The translations under genes and the position numbers were made by a program. Of a stretch of 64,000 bases of DNA, positions 1 to 8,807 are shown one piece after another (position 1 is the first letter of the stretch; each line of letters starts with the position of its first letter). This DNA comes from Thermoplasmata archaeon UBA61 (GTDB lineage Archaea > Thermoplasmatota > Thermoplasmata > Lutacidiplasmatales > UBA184), in contig DASW01000002.1 in NCBI GenBank assembly GCA_002503985.1, positions 124,001 through 188,000 on the forward strand. Reading direction: 5' to 3'. The notes under the pieces are model-generated. The model was not told where the DNA came from, ran no database searches, and was given only the letters and a program-made list of their open reading frames with translations.

Positions 1-1
1 C

Positions 2-370
2 CAGGAGATCCATTACCGATGGGACCGTCGCTCGTTCCGCACGCTCCTCCAAGGCTCGGAGCTCTTCTTCGGCAACCGGTCGGAGGTCGCCCGCGCGCTC
101 GAGTTCGTCGGGGGGGACCGGCCCGAGGTCCTGCTCGAATTCGTCCCGCTCGTGATTCGGACCGAAGGTCGGTCCGGTGCCACCGCCTTCTCCCGGACGG
201 GCACCGTCCACGTCCGGGCGGCTCGCCCGACCCGGGTTCGAACGTTCGTAGGGGCCGGGGACTCGTTCCGGGGCGGGTTCTACGCCGCGTGGTTCGCCGG
301 CCAATCTCTCGTTGCGTGCCTCACCGCCGGTACGCGAAGCTCGGCTCGGTGGATCGAGGGAAAGAGGTAG
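2..370 (+). CDS. PfkB-family carbohydrate kinase, C-terminal part
   Basis: The frame is open from the left window edge and ends at TAG 368-370, giving 122 visible residues. The segment VGAGDSFRGGF carries the PfkB/ribokinase signature near the C-terminus, where the Asp of GAGD is the catalytic base that activates the sugar hydroxyl, followed by the usual Ala/Gly-rich helix. Family enzymes phosphorylate sugars or nucleosides with ATP in the cytoplasm. The substrate cannot be told because the sugar-binding N-terminal half is outside the window. moeA follows after 9 bases on the same strand. Confidence 0.8.
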   Translation, partial: QEIHYRWDRRSFRTLLQGSELFFGNRSEVARALEFVGGDRPEVLLEFVPLVIRTEGRSGATAFSRTGTVHVRAARPTRVRTFVGAGDSFRGGFYAAWFAGQSLVACLTAGTRSSARWIEGKR

Positions 371-379
371 CCTCGCCGC

Positions 380-1693
380 ATGGAGATGCATGCCTTCGGT
401 CGGCTGACGCTGGTCGACGTGGCCCGCCGCCGTCTCCTCGCCGCGGTCCGACCGATCGATCGCGTCGAGACGGTGCGGGTCGAAGCGGCGTTCGGTCGGG
501 TCCTTGCCGCGAACGTACGGGCACCGGCGCCCGTCCCAGGGTTCCCGCGGACGACGTGGGATGGCTACGCCCTTCGGAGTCAGGACACGGAAGCCGCGAC
601 ACGGGCTCGCCCCGCCGAGCTCCGCCTCGTCGGCGAGGTCTTTGCCGAGCAATCGTACCCGCGCCTCCTTCGGCGGGGCGAGGCCGTGGCGATCGCCACG
701 GGCGGGGCCATTCCGAAAGGTGCCGACGCCGTGGCCATCTTCGAGGAGGTCGCTCGCCATGGTGGTCGGGTCCGGGTCTCCTGTCCGATACCGAAGGGAG
801 ACCGTATCTCCCCTCCCGGTCACGACTTTCCTCGAGGCGCTCTCCTGGGACGAAGAGGCGACGAGCTCTCCGCTCCGGCGGTCGGCGCGATCGCCGCCTG
901 CGGCATCCCGAAGGTCACCGTGTACGCCCTCCCCCGGGTCGCGGTCCTCCCGAACGGTAACGAGCTCCTGGTCCCCGGCGACCCTCCCCAAGCGGGCCGG
1001 ATCTACGAGAGCAACAACGCTCCGCTCGCAGCGGTGATCCTCGCCGCCGGCGGGATCCCCGAGCTTCTCCCGCCCGTTCCCGACGAGCCGGTCCCGATCG
1101 AGCGGGCGGTCCGGGCCGCGCTCGCCCGCGCGGACCTCGTGCTGGCCACGGGAGGGAGCTCGGTCGGGGAACGCGACCACCTGCCTCGGGTCTTGTCGAA
1201 GTTCGGCCCCCTGCTCTTCCACGGGATCGCCGTACGGGCCGGCAAGCCGACGCTCGCCGTGCGGAGCGGCCGGAAGCTTGTGGTGGGGTTGCCAGGTCAC
1301 CCCACCTCCTGCCTCGTGAACATGTACTGGCTAGTACTCCCCGTCCTCCGACGGCTCGCGCGGAGGCCCGGCCCCGGCTGGACCGATAGTTGGGCCGTCC
1401 TCGGAAGCGACGCGGTCGCGCCGTCCCCGGGGCTCGCCACGGTCGTTCCGTTGCGGTTCGAGCGGGGCCGAGCGTACACGACCTACCGCGGTTCGTCCGT
1501 GATCACGAGCCTCGCCGGGGCCACCGGCTTCGCCCTGCTGCCTCCCGGGCGGAGGGTCGTCCGCCGGGGAGCGCGGGTACGCGTCCACTACCTCGACCCG
1601 CGCCTCGGTCCGGGGGTCCCCAGGGAGGGAGCGCGCCGACCGGGAACAACGGTTAAGCGGTCCGTCGCCTCGGTCGGGCGTGACGCGTCGTAG
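380..1693 (+). CDS. moeA: Molybdopterin molybdenumtransferase MoeA
   Basis: A 437-residue protein of the usual MoeA length. It shows the family blocks in order: GFPRTTWDGYAL near residue 55, ATGGAIPKGADAV near 112, the MPT-binding signature ATGGSSVGERD near 256 and GLPGHPTSCLVN near 303, then the small C-terminal beta domain. MoeA inserts molybdate (or tungstate) into adenylylated molybdopterin, the last step of molybdenum or tungsten cofactor synthesis. The start ATG at 380 lies just after the kinase stop and has no clear Shine-Dalgarno. The 3' end overlaps purQ by 14 bases, so the two are probably co-transcribed although functionally unrelated. No other cofactor gene is in the window. Confidence 0.95.
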   Translation: MEMHAFGRLTLVDVARRRLLAAVRPIDRVETVRVEAAFGRVLAANVRAPAPVPGFPRTTWDGYALRSQDTEAATRARPAELRLVGEVFAEQSYPRLLRRGEAVAIATGGAIPKGADAVAIFEEVARHGGRVRVSCPIPKGDRISPPGHDFPRGALLGRRGDELSAPAVGAIAACGIPKVTVYALPRVAVLPNGNELLVPGDPPQAGRIYESNNAPLAAVILAAGGIPELLPPVPDEPVPIERAVRAALARADLVLATGGSSVGERDHLPRVLSKFGPLLFHGIAVRAGKPTLAVRSGRKLVVGLPGHPTSCLVNMYWLVLPVLRRLARRPGPGWTDSWAVLGSDAVAPSPGLATVVPLRFERGRAYTTYRGSSVITSLAGATGFALLPPGRRVVRRGARVRVHYLDPRLGPGVPREGARRPGTTVKRSVASVGRDAS

Positions 1694-2504
1694 CCTCGCG
1701 GTCGCGCTCCTTTCTATCGAAGGAACGAACTGCGACGACGAGCTCCGCGAAGCGCTCGCAACCCTGGGCGCCCGTCCCGAGATCGTGCACTTGAAGCAGC
1801 TCGAGGGGCGCGACGTGCTGCCCGAGGCCCGACGTCGCCTCTCCGATTATCAGGCCCTGTTCGTCCCCGGAGGCTTCTCTGCGGGAGATTACGTGCGGGC
1901 CGGGGCGATTCTCGCCGCCCGCGTGCGGGCCTCAATCGGCACGGAGCTCGAGGAGTTCGTGCGGAGCGGCCGGATCGTCGCCGGCATCTGCAACGGCTTC
2001 CAGGTCCTCACCGAGCTCGGCCTGCTGCCGGGCCGGCCCGGCGGGCATCTCGTGACCCCCGAGGCCGCCCTCATGACCAACGATTCTGGTCATTTCGAAT
2101 GCCGTCCCACGTTCGTGGCCTGGGAGGGCGGGATCTTCCCTCCGTTCCAGGGCGTCCCGAAGGGGACGCGCTTCCTCTTCCCGTCGGCCCATGCCGAGGG
2201 AAAGCTGGTCCTCGGGAGCGACGAGCTCCGCCGGTCGGTCGAGGAGAACGGCCAAGTGCTGTTCCGCTGGGTCGCGTCGGACGGTTCGTCCGCGCGCTAC
2301 CCCTGGAACCCCAACGGTTCGGAGGGGAACATCGCGGGCCTCACGAACCCCGAAGGGAACGTCTTTGGTCTCATGCCCCACCCCGAGCGCTCGTTCTTCC
2401 GTGCCCAGTCACCGGACTGGACCCGGACCGGCTCGGCCGAGGGGTTCGGGGACGGGCGACGGTTCTTGGACGCGGTGCTGACCTACGCGGAACGGCACGC
2501 CTAG
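1680..2504 (+). CDS. purQ: Phosphoribosylformylglycinamidine synthase, glutaminase subunit PurQ
   Basis: A 274-residue class I glutamine amidotransferase. Visible are the oxyanion block FVPGGFSAGDYVRAG, the nucleophile elbow GICNGFQVL with the catalytic Cys, and the His-Glu of the triad in GLMPHPER near the C-terminus. PurQ supplies ammonia from glutamine to PurL for conversion of FGAR to FGAM in purine synthesis; purL and purS are not in this window. The start is GTG at 1680, inside the end of moeA. It converges on the HemK2-type gene with a 4-base overlap of stop codons. Confidence 0.95.
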   Translation: MTRRSLAVALLSIEGTNCDDELREALATLGARPEIVHLKQLEGRDVLPEARRRLSDYQALFVPGGFSAGDYVRAGAILAARVRASIGTELEEFVRSGRIVAGICNGFQVLTELGLLPGRPGGHLVTPEAALMTNDSGHFECRPTFVAWEGGIFPPFQGVPKGTRFLFPSAHAEGKLVLGSDELRRSVEENGQVLFRWVASDGSSARYPWNPNGSEGNIAGLTNPEGNVFGLMPHPERSFFRAQSPDWTRTGSAEGFGDGRRFLDAVLTYAERHA

Positions 2505-3148
2505 CGCGCGCCGAGGCGCAGTCGCCAGACGTCGAGCCGCTCTCCTTCGAGCGAGCGGGAGTCGGCGACCTCCACGCTTCCGCCGCGCGCCGTCCAGTCG
2601 GCGCGAACCCGTTCCAGAGCGCCGGCGTCCTGCCGCGACGACACCACGACGAACGCGGTCCCGTTCGCGGTCAGATGTTGGTCGAGCTCTTCGACCAGTC
2701 GGGCGGTGACCCGACAGCCGTCCGGGCCTCCATCCAGCGCGAGGTTGTGCCACCGGTCGGGGTCGCGCTCCTCGGGCCGGGTCGGCAGGTACGGCGGGTT
2801 GCACAGGAGCCGCTCGAACCGCCCAACGCCCCGCGCGAGCTCGGTCCGGACGGCGGTGAGGTCGAGCCCTTCCGCTCGGGCCTGCGCGCGCAGCCGTCGA
2901 AGCGCGTGGGGGTTCCGGTCGGTAGCGACGACCCGCGCCCCTCGTCTTGCGGCCGTGAGGGCCGCGAGCCCGACTCCGGCTCCGACCTCAAGGAGGAGGG
3001 TGCCCGGAGGTACCCCGGCGAACGGAAGCAGGAGCAGCGTGTCTTCACGCGGAGGGTAGACCTCCGCCTCCCCGAGGGAGCCTTCTCCTTCGCCGGTACC
3101 GGGCGGTTTCGGCGTCGAGGCCGCACGACGTCTTCTTATTGGTTCCAC
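2501..3148 (-). CDS. HemK2/Mtq2-type class I methyltransferase
   Basis: A SAM-dependent methyltransferase of about 215 residues. It has the archaeal HemK2 N-terminal block VYPPREDTLLLL, the SAM-binding glycine loop LEVGAGVGLAAL and the catalytic NPPY motif (LLCNPPYLPTR), which marks enzymes that methylate amide nitrogens. By family knowledge HemK2-like proteins methylate the GGQ glutamine of release factor aRF1; that substrate is inferred here. I chose the GTG at 3148 because a TATA-like GTATACC (minus strand, 3169-3175) lies about 25 bases upstream; a TTG at 3160 would add four residues. It is divergent from the THEP1 gene and convergent with purQ. Confidence 0.82.
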   Translation of the reverse strand: MEPIRRRRAASTPKPPGTGEGEGSLGEAEVYPPREDTLLLLPFAGVPPGTLLLEVGAGVGLAALTAARRGARVVATDRNPHALRRLRAQARAEGLDLTAVRTELARGVGRFERLLCNPPYLPTRPEERDPDRWHNLALDGGPDGCRVTARLVEELDQHLTANGTAFVVVSSRQDAGALERVRADWTARGGSVEVADSRSLEGERLDVWRLRLGAR

Positions 3149-3180
3149 GCGTACTAGCAATCCTAGCGGTATACTTGGTG

Positions 3181-3738
3181 ATGCCTCGTCGACTTTCCCC
3201 TCCGGTCAAGATCGGGATCACGGGTCTCCCGGGCTCGGGCAAGACCCAAACCCTGCTCCGCATCATCCAGCTGCTGGAGGAGGAGGGCGTAAAGGTCGGC
3301 GGCATGGTGACCGAGCCGATCGTCGAGAAGCAGCGGCGCGCGGGGTTCCAGATCGTCGACTGGACCACCAAGGAACACGAGGTGTTCGCTCACGAGGGGC
3401 TGAAGTCTCGCCTACGGAGCGGCCGCTACGGCGTCAACATCGCCGCGCTCGAGGGGTTGGGAACGCGGGCCCTCGCCGAGGCGCGCGAGTCGGCCGACGT
3501 GATCGTGATCGACGAGGTGGGGAAGATGGAGGTCGAGAGCGAGGTGTTCACGAAGAGCGTGATCGACACGCTCGACGCCCGAAAGTCGATCGTCATGACC
3601 CTCCACAAGAAATCGAGGAACCCGCTGCTCCAGGACATCCGTCGGAGGGACGAACTACGCCTGCTCGAAGTGACCCCGGTAAACAAGAACCTCCTCGCGT
3701 TCAAGATCGTCCACCTCATCACGGGCCGGGCCCACTAG
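3181..3738 (+). CDS. THEP1-type nucleoside-triphosphatase
   Basis: A P-loop NTPase of 185 residues, normal for the NTPase_1/THEP1 family. Walker A is GLPGSGKTQTL near the N-terminus and Walker B is VIVIDEVGKME near residue 110. The family hydrolyses a range of nucleoside triphosphates and is widespread in archaea; its cellular role is unsettled. The ATG at 3181 puts the P-loop at the usual place; an in-frame TTG at 3139 would add an unrelated hydrophobic stretch. A TATA-like TCTTATT at 3134-3140 would start transcription near 3165. Confidence 0.88.
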   Translation: MPRRLSPPVKIGITGLPGSGKTQTLLRIIQLLEEEGVKVGGMVTEPIVEKQRRAGFQIVDWTTKEHEVFAHEGLKSRLRSGRYGVNIAALEGLGTRALAEARESADVIVIDEVGKMEVESEVFTKSVIDTLDARKSIVMTLHKKSRNPLLQDIRRRDELRLLEVTPVNKNLLAFKIVHLITGRAH

Positions 3739-3746
3739 CCCTCGCT

Positions 3747-3833
3747 ATCGAGGGGAGGACCGAGCTCCTCCTCCCGCTCACCGCACCGGGCCGGGGTCCG
3801 GGGCGACGGTCACCGGTCTTCTACAACCCGGCG
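3747..3833 (+). other. trm1: Probable unannotated N-terminus of Trm1, no standard start codon
   Basis: The frame of trm1 stays open upstream of its first ATG (3834) and reads AIEGRTELLLP followed by SPVFYNPAMAGDRD. Archaeal Trm1 proteins usually begin with an EG-K-T-E/V-P block followed by VFYNP-M--NRD, so this segment appears to be real coding sequence. Between the upstream region and 3834 I find no in-frame ATG, GTG or TTG; the ATC at 3747 or a CTC codon would have to serve, or there is a sequencing error. Confidence 0.6.
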
Positions 3834-4817
3834 ATGGCCGGCGACCGGGACCTCGGGGTCGCGTTCGCTCAGGCCCTCCTTCCCCCGACGAACGGGAAGC
3901 GGACCGGCTGGGAGATGACGGCCGCCACCGGCGTGCGAGGGCTCCGCCTCCTCCGAGAATCCGGGGCGTTCGATGCGTTCACGTTCTCAGAATCGAACCC
4001 GGAGGCGTGCCGTGTGCTGCGCGAGAACGCGGCCCGGTTCCCGGGCGCGAATGCGGTCGAAGGCGATGCGCGAGTCCCTCCTCCCGGAGCGCCGTTCGAT
4101 TACGTCGACCTGGACCCGTACGGCACCCCCGCACCGTTCGTGCGCACGGCCCTTGGCTCGGTCCGGCCCGGGGGGGTCGTCGCCGTGACGGCCACCGACA
4201 TGATGGTGCTCGCGGGCGCCCAGCCCTCGGCCTGCTGGCGGCGCTACGGCGCCCGACCGGTCCGCGGTCGCCTAGGACCGGAGGGTGGGCTTCGGATCCT
4301 CTTGGCCTACCTGGCGCACGAATCGGAAGCGCTCGGCCGTTCGGTCCGTCCCATGCTCGCCTACGCTCGCGACCACTACGTCCGCGCGTACGTCGAGGTC
4401 CAGGACCGCTCCGATACGTCGGCTCCCGTGGGCACCATCGACCCCGAGAGCTGGCCCGGCCCGTGGGTCGGCGACCGGGGACCCTACGGCCCGCTCTGGC
4501 TCGGTCCGCTCTTTGACGTCGACCTCGTCGGTCGCCTTCGGGTTCCCGACGGCGCCGCCCGCGCCCGTGAGGTCGAGCAGTTCCTCTCCCGGTTGAAAGA
4601 GGAGGTCACCGCGGACCGACCGTTCTATTTCGAGGCGAACGTCCTTGCGTCCCGCCTGGACCTGGCGGAGCCGCCGAGCCTGCGCGCCGTGGAGGAAGGA
4701 CTACGGTCGCTCGGCTTCCGGGTCGCCCGCACCCATGCCCGACCCGAGGGGTTCCGGACGGACGCCTCTCAGAAGGTGGTGGAAGAGTTGGTCCGCCGTC
4801 TCGCCAACGCCCGTTAG
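3834..4817 (+). CDS. trm1: tRNA (guanine(26)-N2)-dimethyltransferase Trm1
   Basis: From the first ATG the protein is 327 residues. It has an N-terminal Rossmann methyltransferase domain with EMTAATGVRGLRLL (SAM loop) and the Trm1 catalytic block DYVDLDPYGTPAPF near residue 90, then the C-terminal Trm1 domain with HYVRAYVEV. Trm1 dimethylates G26 at the junction of the D and anticodon arms of tRNAs. This start is the first conventional codon but probably not the true one: family-conserved residues occur in frame upstream to about 3747. The 3' end overlaps the convergent helicase gene by 4 bases. Confidence 0.9.
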   Translation: MAGDRDLGVAFAQALLPPTNGKRTGWEMTAATGVRGLRLLRESGAFDAFTFSESNPEACRVLRENAARFPGANAVEGDARVPPPGAPFDYVDLDPYGTPAPFVRTALGSVRPGGVVAVTATDMMVLAGAQPSACWRRYGARPVRGRLGPEGGLRILLAYLAHESEALGRSVRPMLAYARDHYVRAYVEVQDRSDTSAPVGTIDPESWPGPWVGDRGPYGPLWLGPLFDVDLVGRLRVPDGAARAREVEQFLSRLKEEVTADRPFYFEANVLASRLDLAEPPSLRAVEEGLRSLGFRVARTHARPEGFRTDASQKVVEELVRRLANAR

Positions 4818-7657
4818 TCCCAGAAGACCCGGGTTCGGGCGTACGCCCGCTCCGCACGGAGGATCTCCGTGAAGAACGCGTTGTCGTCGCGGTAGAGGCG
4901 CATCAGGAGCCGGCGGGCGGTCTCGGGTCCGATCCCTCGACCCGCGAGGGCGTACAGAGCGCGTTCCCCGTAATGGGCCACGAGCTCGGCCGAGGTGTAC
5001 CCCGTGCGAACGAGCGCTTCCGTGCCCGCGGGAAGCGACTTCTCGCGACGGGCCCGGCGGCCCTGGGCCGGCTTCTCCCGGGCCCGCTTCCGCTTCGCGT
5101 AGGCGCTCAGCCGGTCGACCTCCTCGGTCCGGCGAGGGGACAGCACCGCCGACAGCGACCCATGGCAGAGTAGGCACCGGCTCCCTCCCTCCGCCTTGTA
5201 GCGGGAGGGGCTCGTCGTCCGGACGAAGCCGCAGCGAAGGCAGACCAGCGTGAGGGCCTCCTTCGCGAGCCGCTCCTGGACGGCCTTCAGGAGCGTGGGC
5301 GGAGGGACGTCGAGCACGGTCCGCCATTCGAGGCGTTCGAGCGGTCCGTCGGTGAACGCCGACGGGGGCGTGGCGACCACCTCGACCGCGCCGTCCCGGA
5401 TCCGCTCGAGCACCTCCACCGCATGGTCGACGTCGTAGCGGTCGTGGAGCGTCTTCTCGAGCGTCTCCTCGCCGAGCGGGTTCATGCGGCTCGCCCCGAG
5501 CAACGGGTCGAGGGTCCGCAGGTCCCGGGGGTCCGCCGAGGCCGGGATCACCCCCAGCTTGCGGGCGACCGCGAGGAAGACCCAGCGGTAGTCGAGGCCC
5601 GACGGCACGAGGCGTTCGACGAGAGGCCGGAGGGTCGCCGGCTCGATCGCGAGAGCGTCGATGAGCGTGGGGGCGTCGACCGCGATCGGAAGCTCCAGAA
5701 CGAACCACGTCGGCTCCACCGAAGCGACCTCGACACGGGCCCCGAGGCGGGCCGTAAGAAGCCCCGCGGCCGCGAGGGAGAGCGTCTCGTTCGTTCGAGT
5801 GCCGAAGCACGCGCCGTAGACCACCACACGACCGTGGGTGGTGACCGTGACCCGCCGGTCGGTCGGGATCGTGCCGGCGAGCGCCGGGCCTTTCCGACGT
5901 TCGTCAAGGTGCGCTCGGTCCTCGGGGGAGATGGGGTACTCTTCGAACGACCCTTCCCTACGGAGCTTCCCGATCTCCTGGGCGACATCGAACGGCACCG
6001 GGAGGTCCTCTCCGGCCCACCGAGGCTCGCGTCCGATCTCTTGGACGGTCTCGACCAGCAGTTCGCCCTCCCGGTACTCCACCACCTTCCACGTTCGTCC
6101 GTGGAGGAGGAAGATCTCCTCCGGTTGCGCCAGTATCTGGGTCAGGACGAAGCGCTCGTCGAGGGTCCCGATGAGCCGCCGCGTGCCGATGTCGCGAAGG
6201 CGATAGGTCCGCTCGTCCGGGATGAGGGAGAGGGAGGCGTAGAAACGGTGCAGGGTCCCGCGGCCCGGCGCCACTCGGTCGCCCACCCGCTTCGCGAGGC
6301 CGAGGCCGACGAGGTAGTCGATGAGCTCCGTCCATTCGACTTCGGAGATGTCCGCCGTGGCCGAGGCATGCCGCAGCGGTCGGAGCAGCTCGGAGAGCTC
6401 GAGGGTACCTTCCGCGCGCAGCGACGCGACCACCTGCTGCGCCGCCGCGAGCCGGTTTCGGGTGCGCCAGGAGACCGGTTCGATCAGTCCGGCGTCGGCC
6501 CTTCGCGCGAGGACGGCCGCCTCCTCGAGGTCGTCGTCGTCCAGCGACAGGACGGTCCCGTGGATCGTACGGTCGAGCCGGTGGCCCGAGCGGCCGACCC
6601 GCTGTACCAAGCGCCCTACCTGGTGCGGCGACCCGAACTGGACGACGTGGTCGACGGCGCCGATGTCGATCCCGAGCTCGAGGGAGGACGTCGCGACCAG
6701 CGCCCGCAGCTGACCGTCCCGGAACGCGCGCTCCGCCTCCTCGCGTACCTCGCGAGAGAGCGAGCCGTGGTGGACCGCGATCGGAAGGTCCGGCGCGAGC
6801 TTCTGGAGACGTGCCGCGAGCCCCTCGGCCGTCGGGCGGGTATTGACGAAGACGAGGGTCGTCCGGTGCTCCCGGATCTCCTCTTCGACCGCCCGGAGTC
6901 CCTCGAGCAACGGCGGGTCGGCCTTCAGCTCGCGGACCAGCGCTTCGTCGAGGGGGGGCCGCTCTCGGTCCGGCCTACGCGCGGTGAGCTCGAGCGGCCG
7001 CCGCTCCTGGGCGATGCGTATCTCCACGTCCCGCGGGGCGGGGGAGAGAAAGCGGGCGACCTCGGCCGGGTTCCCCACGGTCGCCGAGAGTCCGATGCGG
7101 CGGACGGCTCGCCCCGCGAGCTTGTCGAGGCGTTCGAGCGTGATCGAGAGCTGCGCCCCGCGGTCCGACCCTACGAGTTCGTGGACCTCGTCAATCACTA
7201 CCGAGCGGACGTTCCGCAGGGATTCCCGAAGGCGGGCTCCCGTGAGGAGGAGCTGTAGGGTCTCGGGCGTCGTGAGCAACAGGTCGGGCGGTCGACGGGA
7301 CTGAGCGAGGCGGGCCGAGGTCGGAGTGTCCCCGTGGCGGACCGCCGCGGTGAGGCCGACCTCCTTCACGAGAGCGACGATGCGGTGCTCGAGGTCCCGG
7401 TTCAGGGCTCGCAGGGGGGTGACGTAGAGCGTCGAGATCGGTGGCGTCGGGTCGGTGAGACGGCGCGAGAGGAGGGGAAGCAGGACCGCTTCGGTCTTTC
7501 CCGTCCCCGTGGGAGAGAGCAGGAGGGCGTCCGCGTCCGTCGCGAGGAGCGGGAACGCGAGGCGCTGGATCTCGGTCGGCTCGGCAAGCCCCAGCTCGCG
7601 GACCACCCGCTCGAGGCGTGGGTCCAGGGTCGTGAACACCGAGGGCGGTCCGGTCAT
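4814..7657 (-). CDS. lhr: Lhr-type superfamily 2 ATP-dependent helicase
   Basis: A 947-residue helicase. Motifs in order: Q-like EPTEIQRLAFP near residue 30, Walker A SPTGTGKTEAV near 50, VVIDEVHEL (DEVH box), GLSATVGNP (motif III), VFVNTRPTAEGL (motif IV) and QRVGRSGHR (motif VI). A winged-helix and Lhr core follow. Near residue 800 a CLRCG...CLLCH four-cysteine cluster suggests a zinc ribbon, and the last 70 residues look like a helix-hairpin-helix segment (GRGIGPETARRLL). Archaeal Lhr enzymes are linked to DNA repair and to processing of branched or RNA-DNA substrates. Start is ATG at 7657; the 3' end overlaps trm1 by 4 bases. Confidence 0.9.
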   Translation of the reverse strand: MTGPPSVFTTLDPRLERVVRELGLAEPTEIQRLAFPLLATDADALLLSPTGTGKTEAVLLPLLSRRLTDPTPPISTLYVTPLRALNRDLEHRIVALVKEVGLTAAVRHGDTPTSARLAQSRRPPDLLLTTPETLQLLLTGARLRESLRNVRSVVIDEVHELVGSDRGAQLSITLERLDKLAGRAVRRIGLSATVGNPAEVARFLSPAPRDVEIRIAQERRPLELTARRPDRERPPLDEALVRELKADPPLLEGLRAVEEEIREHRTTLVFVNTRPTAEGLAARLQKLAPDLPIAVHHGSLSREVREEAERAFRDGQLRALVATSSLELGIDIGAVDHVVQFGSPHQVGRLVQRVGRSGHRLDRTIHGTVLSLDDDDLEEAAVLARRADAGLIEPVSWRTRNRLAAAQQVVASLRAEGTLELSELLRPLRHASATADISEVEWTELIDYLVGLGLAKRVGDRVAPGRGTLHRFYASLSLIPDERTYRLRDIGTRRLIGTLDERFVLTQILAQPEEIFLLHGRTWKVVEYREGELLVETVQEIGREPRWAGEDLPVPFDVAQEIGKLRREGSFEEYPISPEDRAHLDERRKGPALAGTIPTDRRVTVTTHGRVVVYGACFGTRTNETLSLAAAGLLTARLGARVEVASVEPTWFVLELPIAVDAPTLIDALAIEPATLRPLVERLVPSGLDYRWVFLAVARKLGVIPASADPRDLRTLDPLLGASRMNPLGEETLEKTLHDRYDVDHAVEVLERIRDGAVEVVATPPSAFTDGPLERLEWRTVLDVPPPTLLKAVQERLAKEALTLVCLRCGFVRTTSPSRYKAEGGSRCLLCHGSLSAVLSPRRTEEVDRLSAYAKRKRAREKPAQGRRARREKSLPAGTEALVRTGYTSAELVAHYGERALYALAGRGIGPETARRLLMRLYRDDNAFFTEILRAERAYARTRVFWD

Positions 7658-7703
7658 GAACGGACCGTACGAGCCCGGCGGAACGGAAAGGGATGACGGG
7701 GGA

Positions 7704-8141
7704 CTACGGTTCGTCCGGAGGGTCTAGGTCGAGCATCTTCAACCCGTAGCTCTCGACCAGGGGCCGACCGAACGTGCGGCCGGGAAAGGTCTCGACGAGC
7801 ACTTCCTGGATCGTCCCCACGGTCGCGCGCAGGAGATGGCCCCCGACGACCCGGTGGTCCGGGCCGGCGACACCCACGTGGAGGTGAAGCGACGGTGCTC
7901 CGCCCGCGCGGGCGATGGTGCCGTGGAGGGAGACGACCTCGTGGGGGACCGTCAGTTCCTGGGTCTGGTACTGGCTCCCGTCCCAGTAGCCGAACGTCAT
8001 CCGACGGAACATCCCGACCCCAAAGACCACGGTCCCGGCGCGAACGTTCTCACGCTGCGCGAAACCCGAGATCGCCTCGAAGAGGTCCTCTCCATCTTCG
8101 AGTCTCAGCATCCACCGGCTCCCGTCGCGGACCGCTTGCAT
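7704..8141 (-). CDS. PPC/DUF296 domain protein
   Basis: A 145-residue single-domain protein. The first half contains GEDLFEAISGFAQRENVRAG and VVFGVGMF, and the second half SLHGTIARAGGAPSLHLHVG with GGHLLRATVG; the HLH histidines and GGHL block are typical of PPC (plant and prokaryote conserved, DUF296) domains. In bacteria and archaea these stand-alone proteins form trimers; in plants the fold is joined to AT-hooks. No AT-hook is present and the function is unknown. The frame is open far upstream, but homology begins at the ATG at 8141, so I start there. Confidence 0.82.
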   Translation of the reverse strand: MQAVRDGSRWMLRLEDGEDLFEAISGFAQRENVRAGTVVFGVGMFRRMTFGYWDGSQYQTQELTVPHEVVSLHGTIARAGGAPSLHLHVGVAGPDHRVVGGHLLRATVGTIQEVLVETFPGRTFGRPLVESYGLKMLDLDPPDEP

Positions 8142-8273
8142 CGTTCCCCCTACGGGCGCGCGGGCTATGGCCGTTGCACCTCCCTCTTTTCGCCCCCCGC
8201 ACGGTGTTTCCGCACCCCTCCCCGAGGTTCTAATCCCCCGCGCGGCTCTGGCGGACGCGGAGGCGACGAGATT

Positions 8274-8675
8274 GTGACGAACGCCCATGGGGGTTTCGAG
8301 GTCGAGATAACCCGAGACTCGGACGACGACAGCGCCGACGGCACCGTCCTCGGGTCCCTGAAAGGGACCAAGCGGTTCCACGGGGACCTCGAGGGTTCCA
8401 GCCGGGGACGCATGCTCACCGGCATGACCGCCCGAGAAGGTTCCGCAGGGTACGTGTTGATCGAGCGGGTACAAGGCCGTTTACAAGGCCGCACCGGCAG
8501 CTTCCTCCTCCAGCACTTCGGCATCATGGACCGCGGCGTTCCCCGTCTGACGATCGAGGTCATCCCGGACTCCGGCACCGACGAGCTGGCGGGTATCCAA
8601 GGGCGAATGACGATCCAGGTTTCGGGCGCGGACCACTCCTACGATTTCGAATTCAGCTTCGTCGGCCGTCCGTGA
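8274..8675 (+). CDS. DUF3224-like protein
   Basis: A 133-residue protein read from GTG at 8274. It contains SRGRMLTGMTAREGSAGYV, ERVQGRLQGRTGSFLLQH and a C-terminal alternating beta pattern ending SYDFEFSF. This matches my memory of DUF3224 proteins, small lipocalin-like beta barrels of unknown function often found near transport or resistance genes. The start is uncertain, since no better ATG precedes the conserved region. It is divergent from the DUF296 gene. A TTCTAATC box about 43 bases upstream may be the promoter. Confidence 0.68.
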   Translation: MTNAHGGFEVEITRDSDDDSADGTVLGSLKGTKRFHGDLEGSSRGRMLTGMTAREGSAGYVLIERVQGRLQGRTGSFLLQHFGIMDRGVPRLTIEVIPDSGTDELAGIQGRMTIQVSGADHSYDFEFSFVGRP

Positions 8676-8807
8676 GCTCGTCATCGCTCCTGCGGCGTCG
8701 ACAGGTCGACCCCAGGGGCCTATCCGGCGGGCGCATCGTTGCCCGCTAAGCGATCGGGCCGTGGCCACAAGGAAAGGGTAATGGGTCACGGCGGCAGGAC
8801 GATAGGA

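Noticed and set aside
5423..7258. A 611-codon open frame on the plus strand across the helicase gene
   Set aside because: Antisense shadow of the Lhr-type gene; low-complexity Arg/Glu/Gly composition without any family resemblance.
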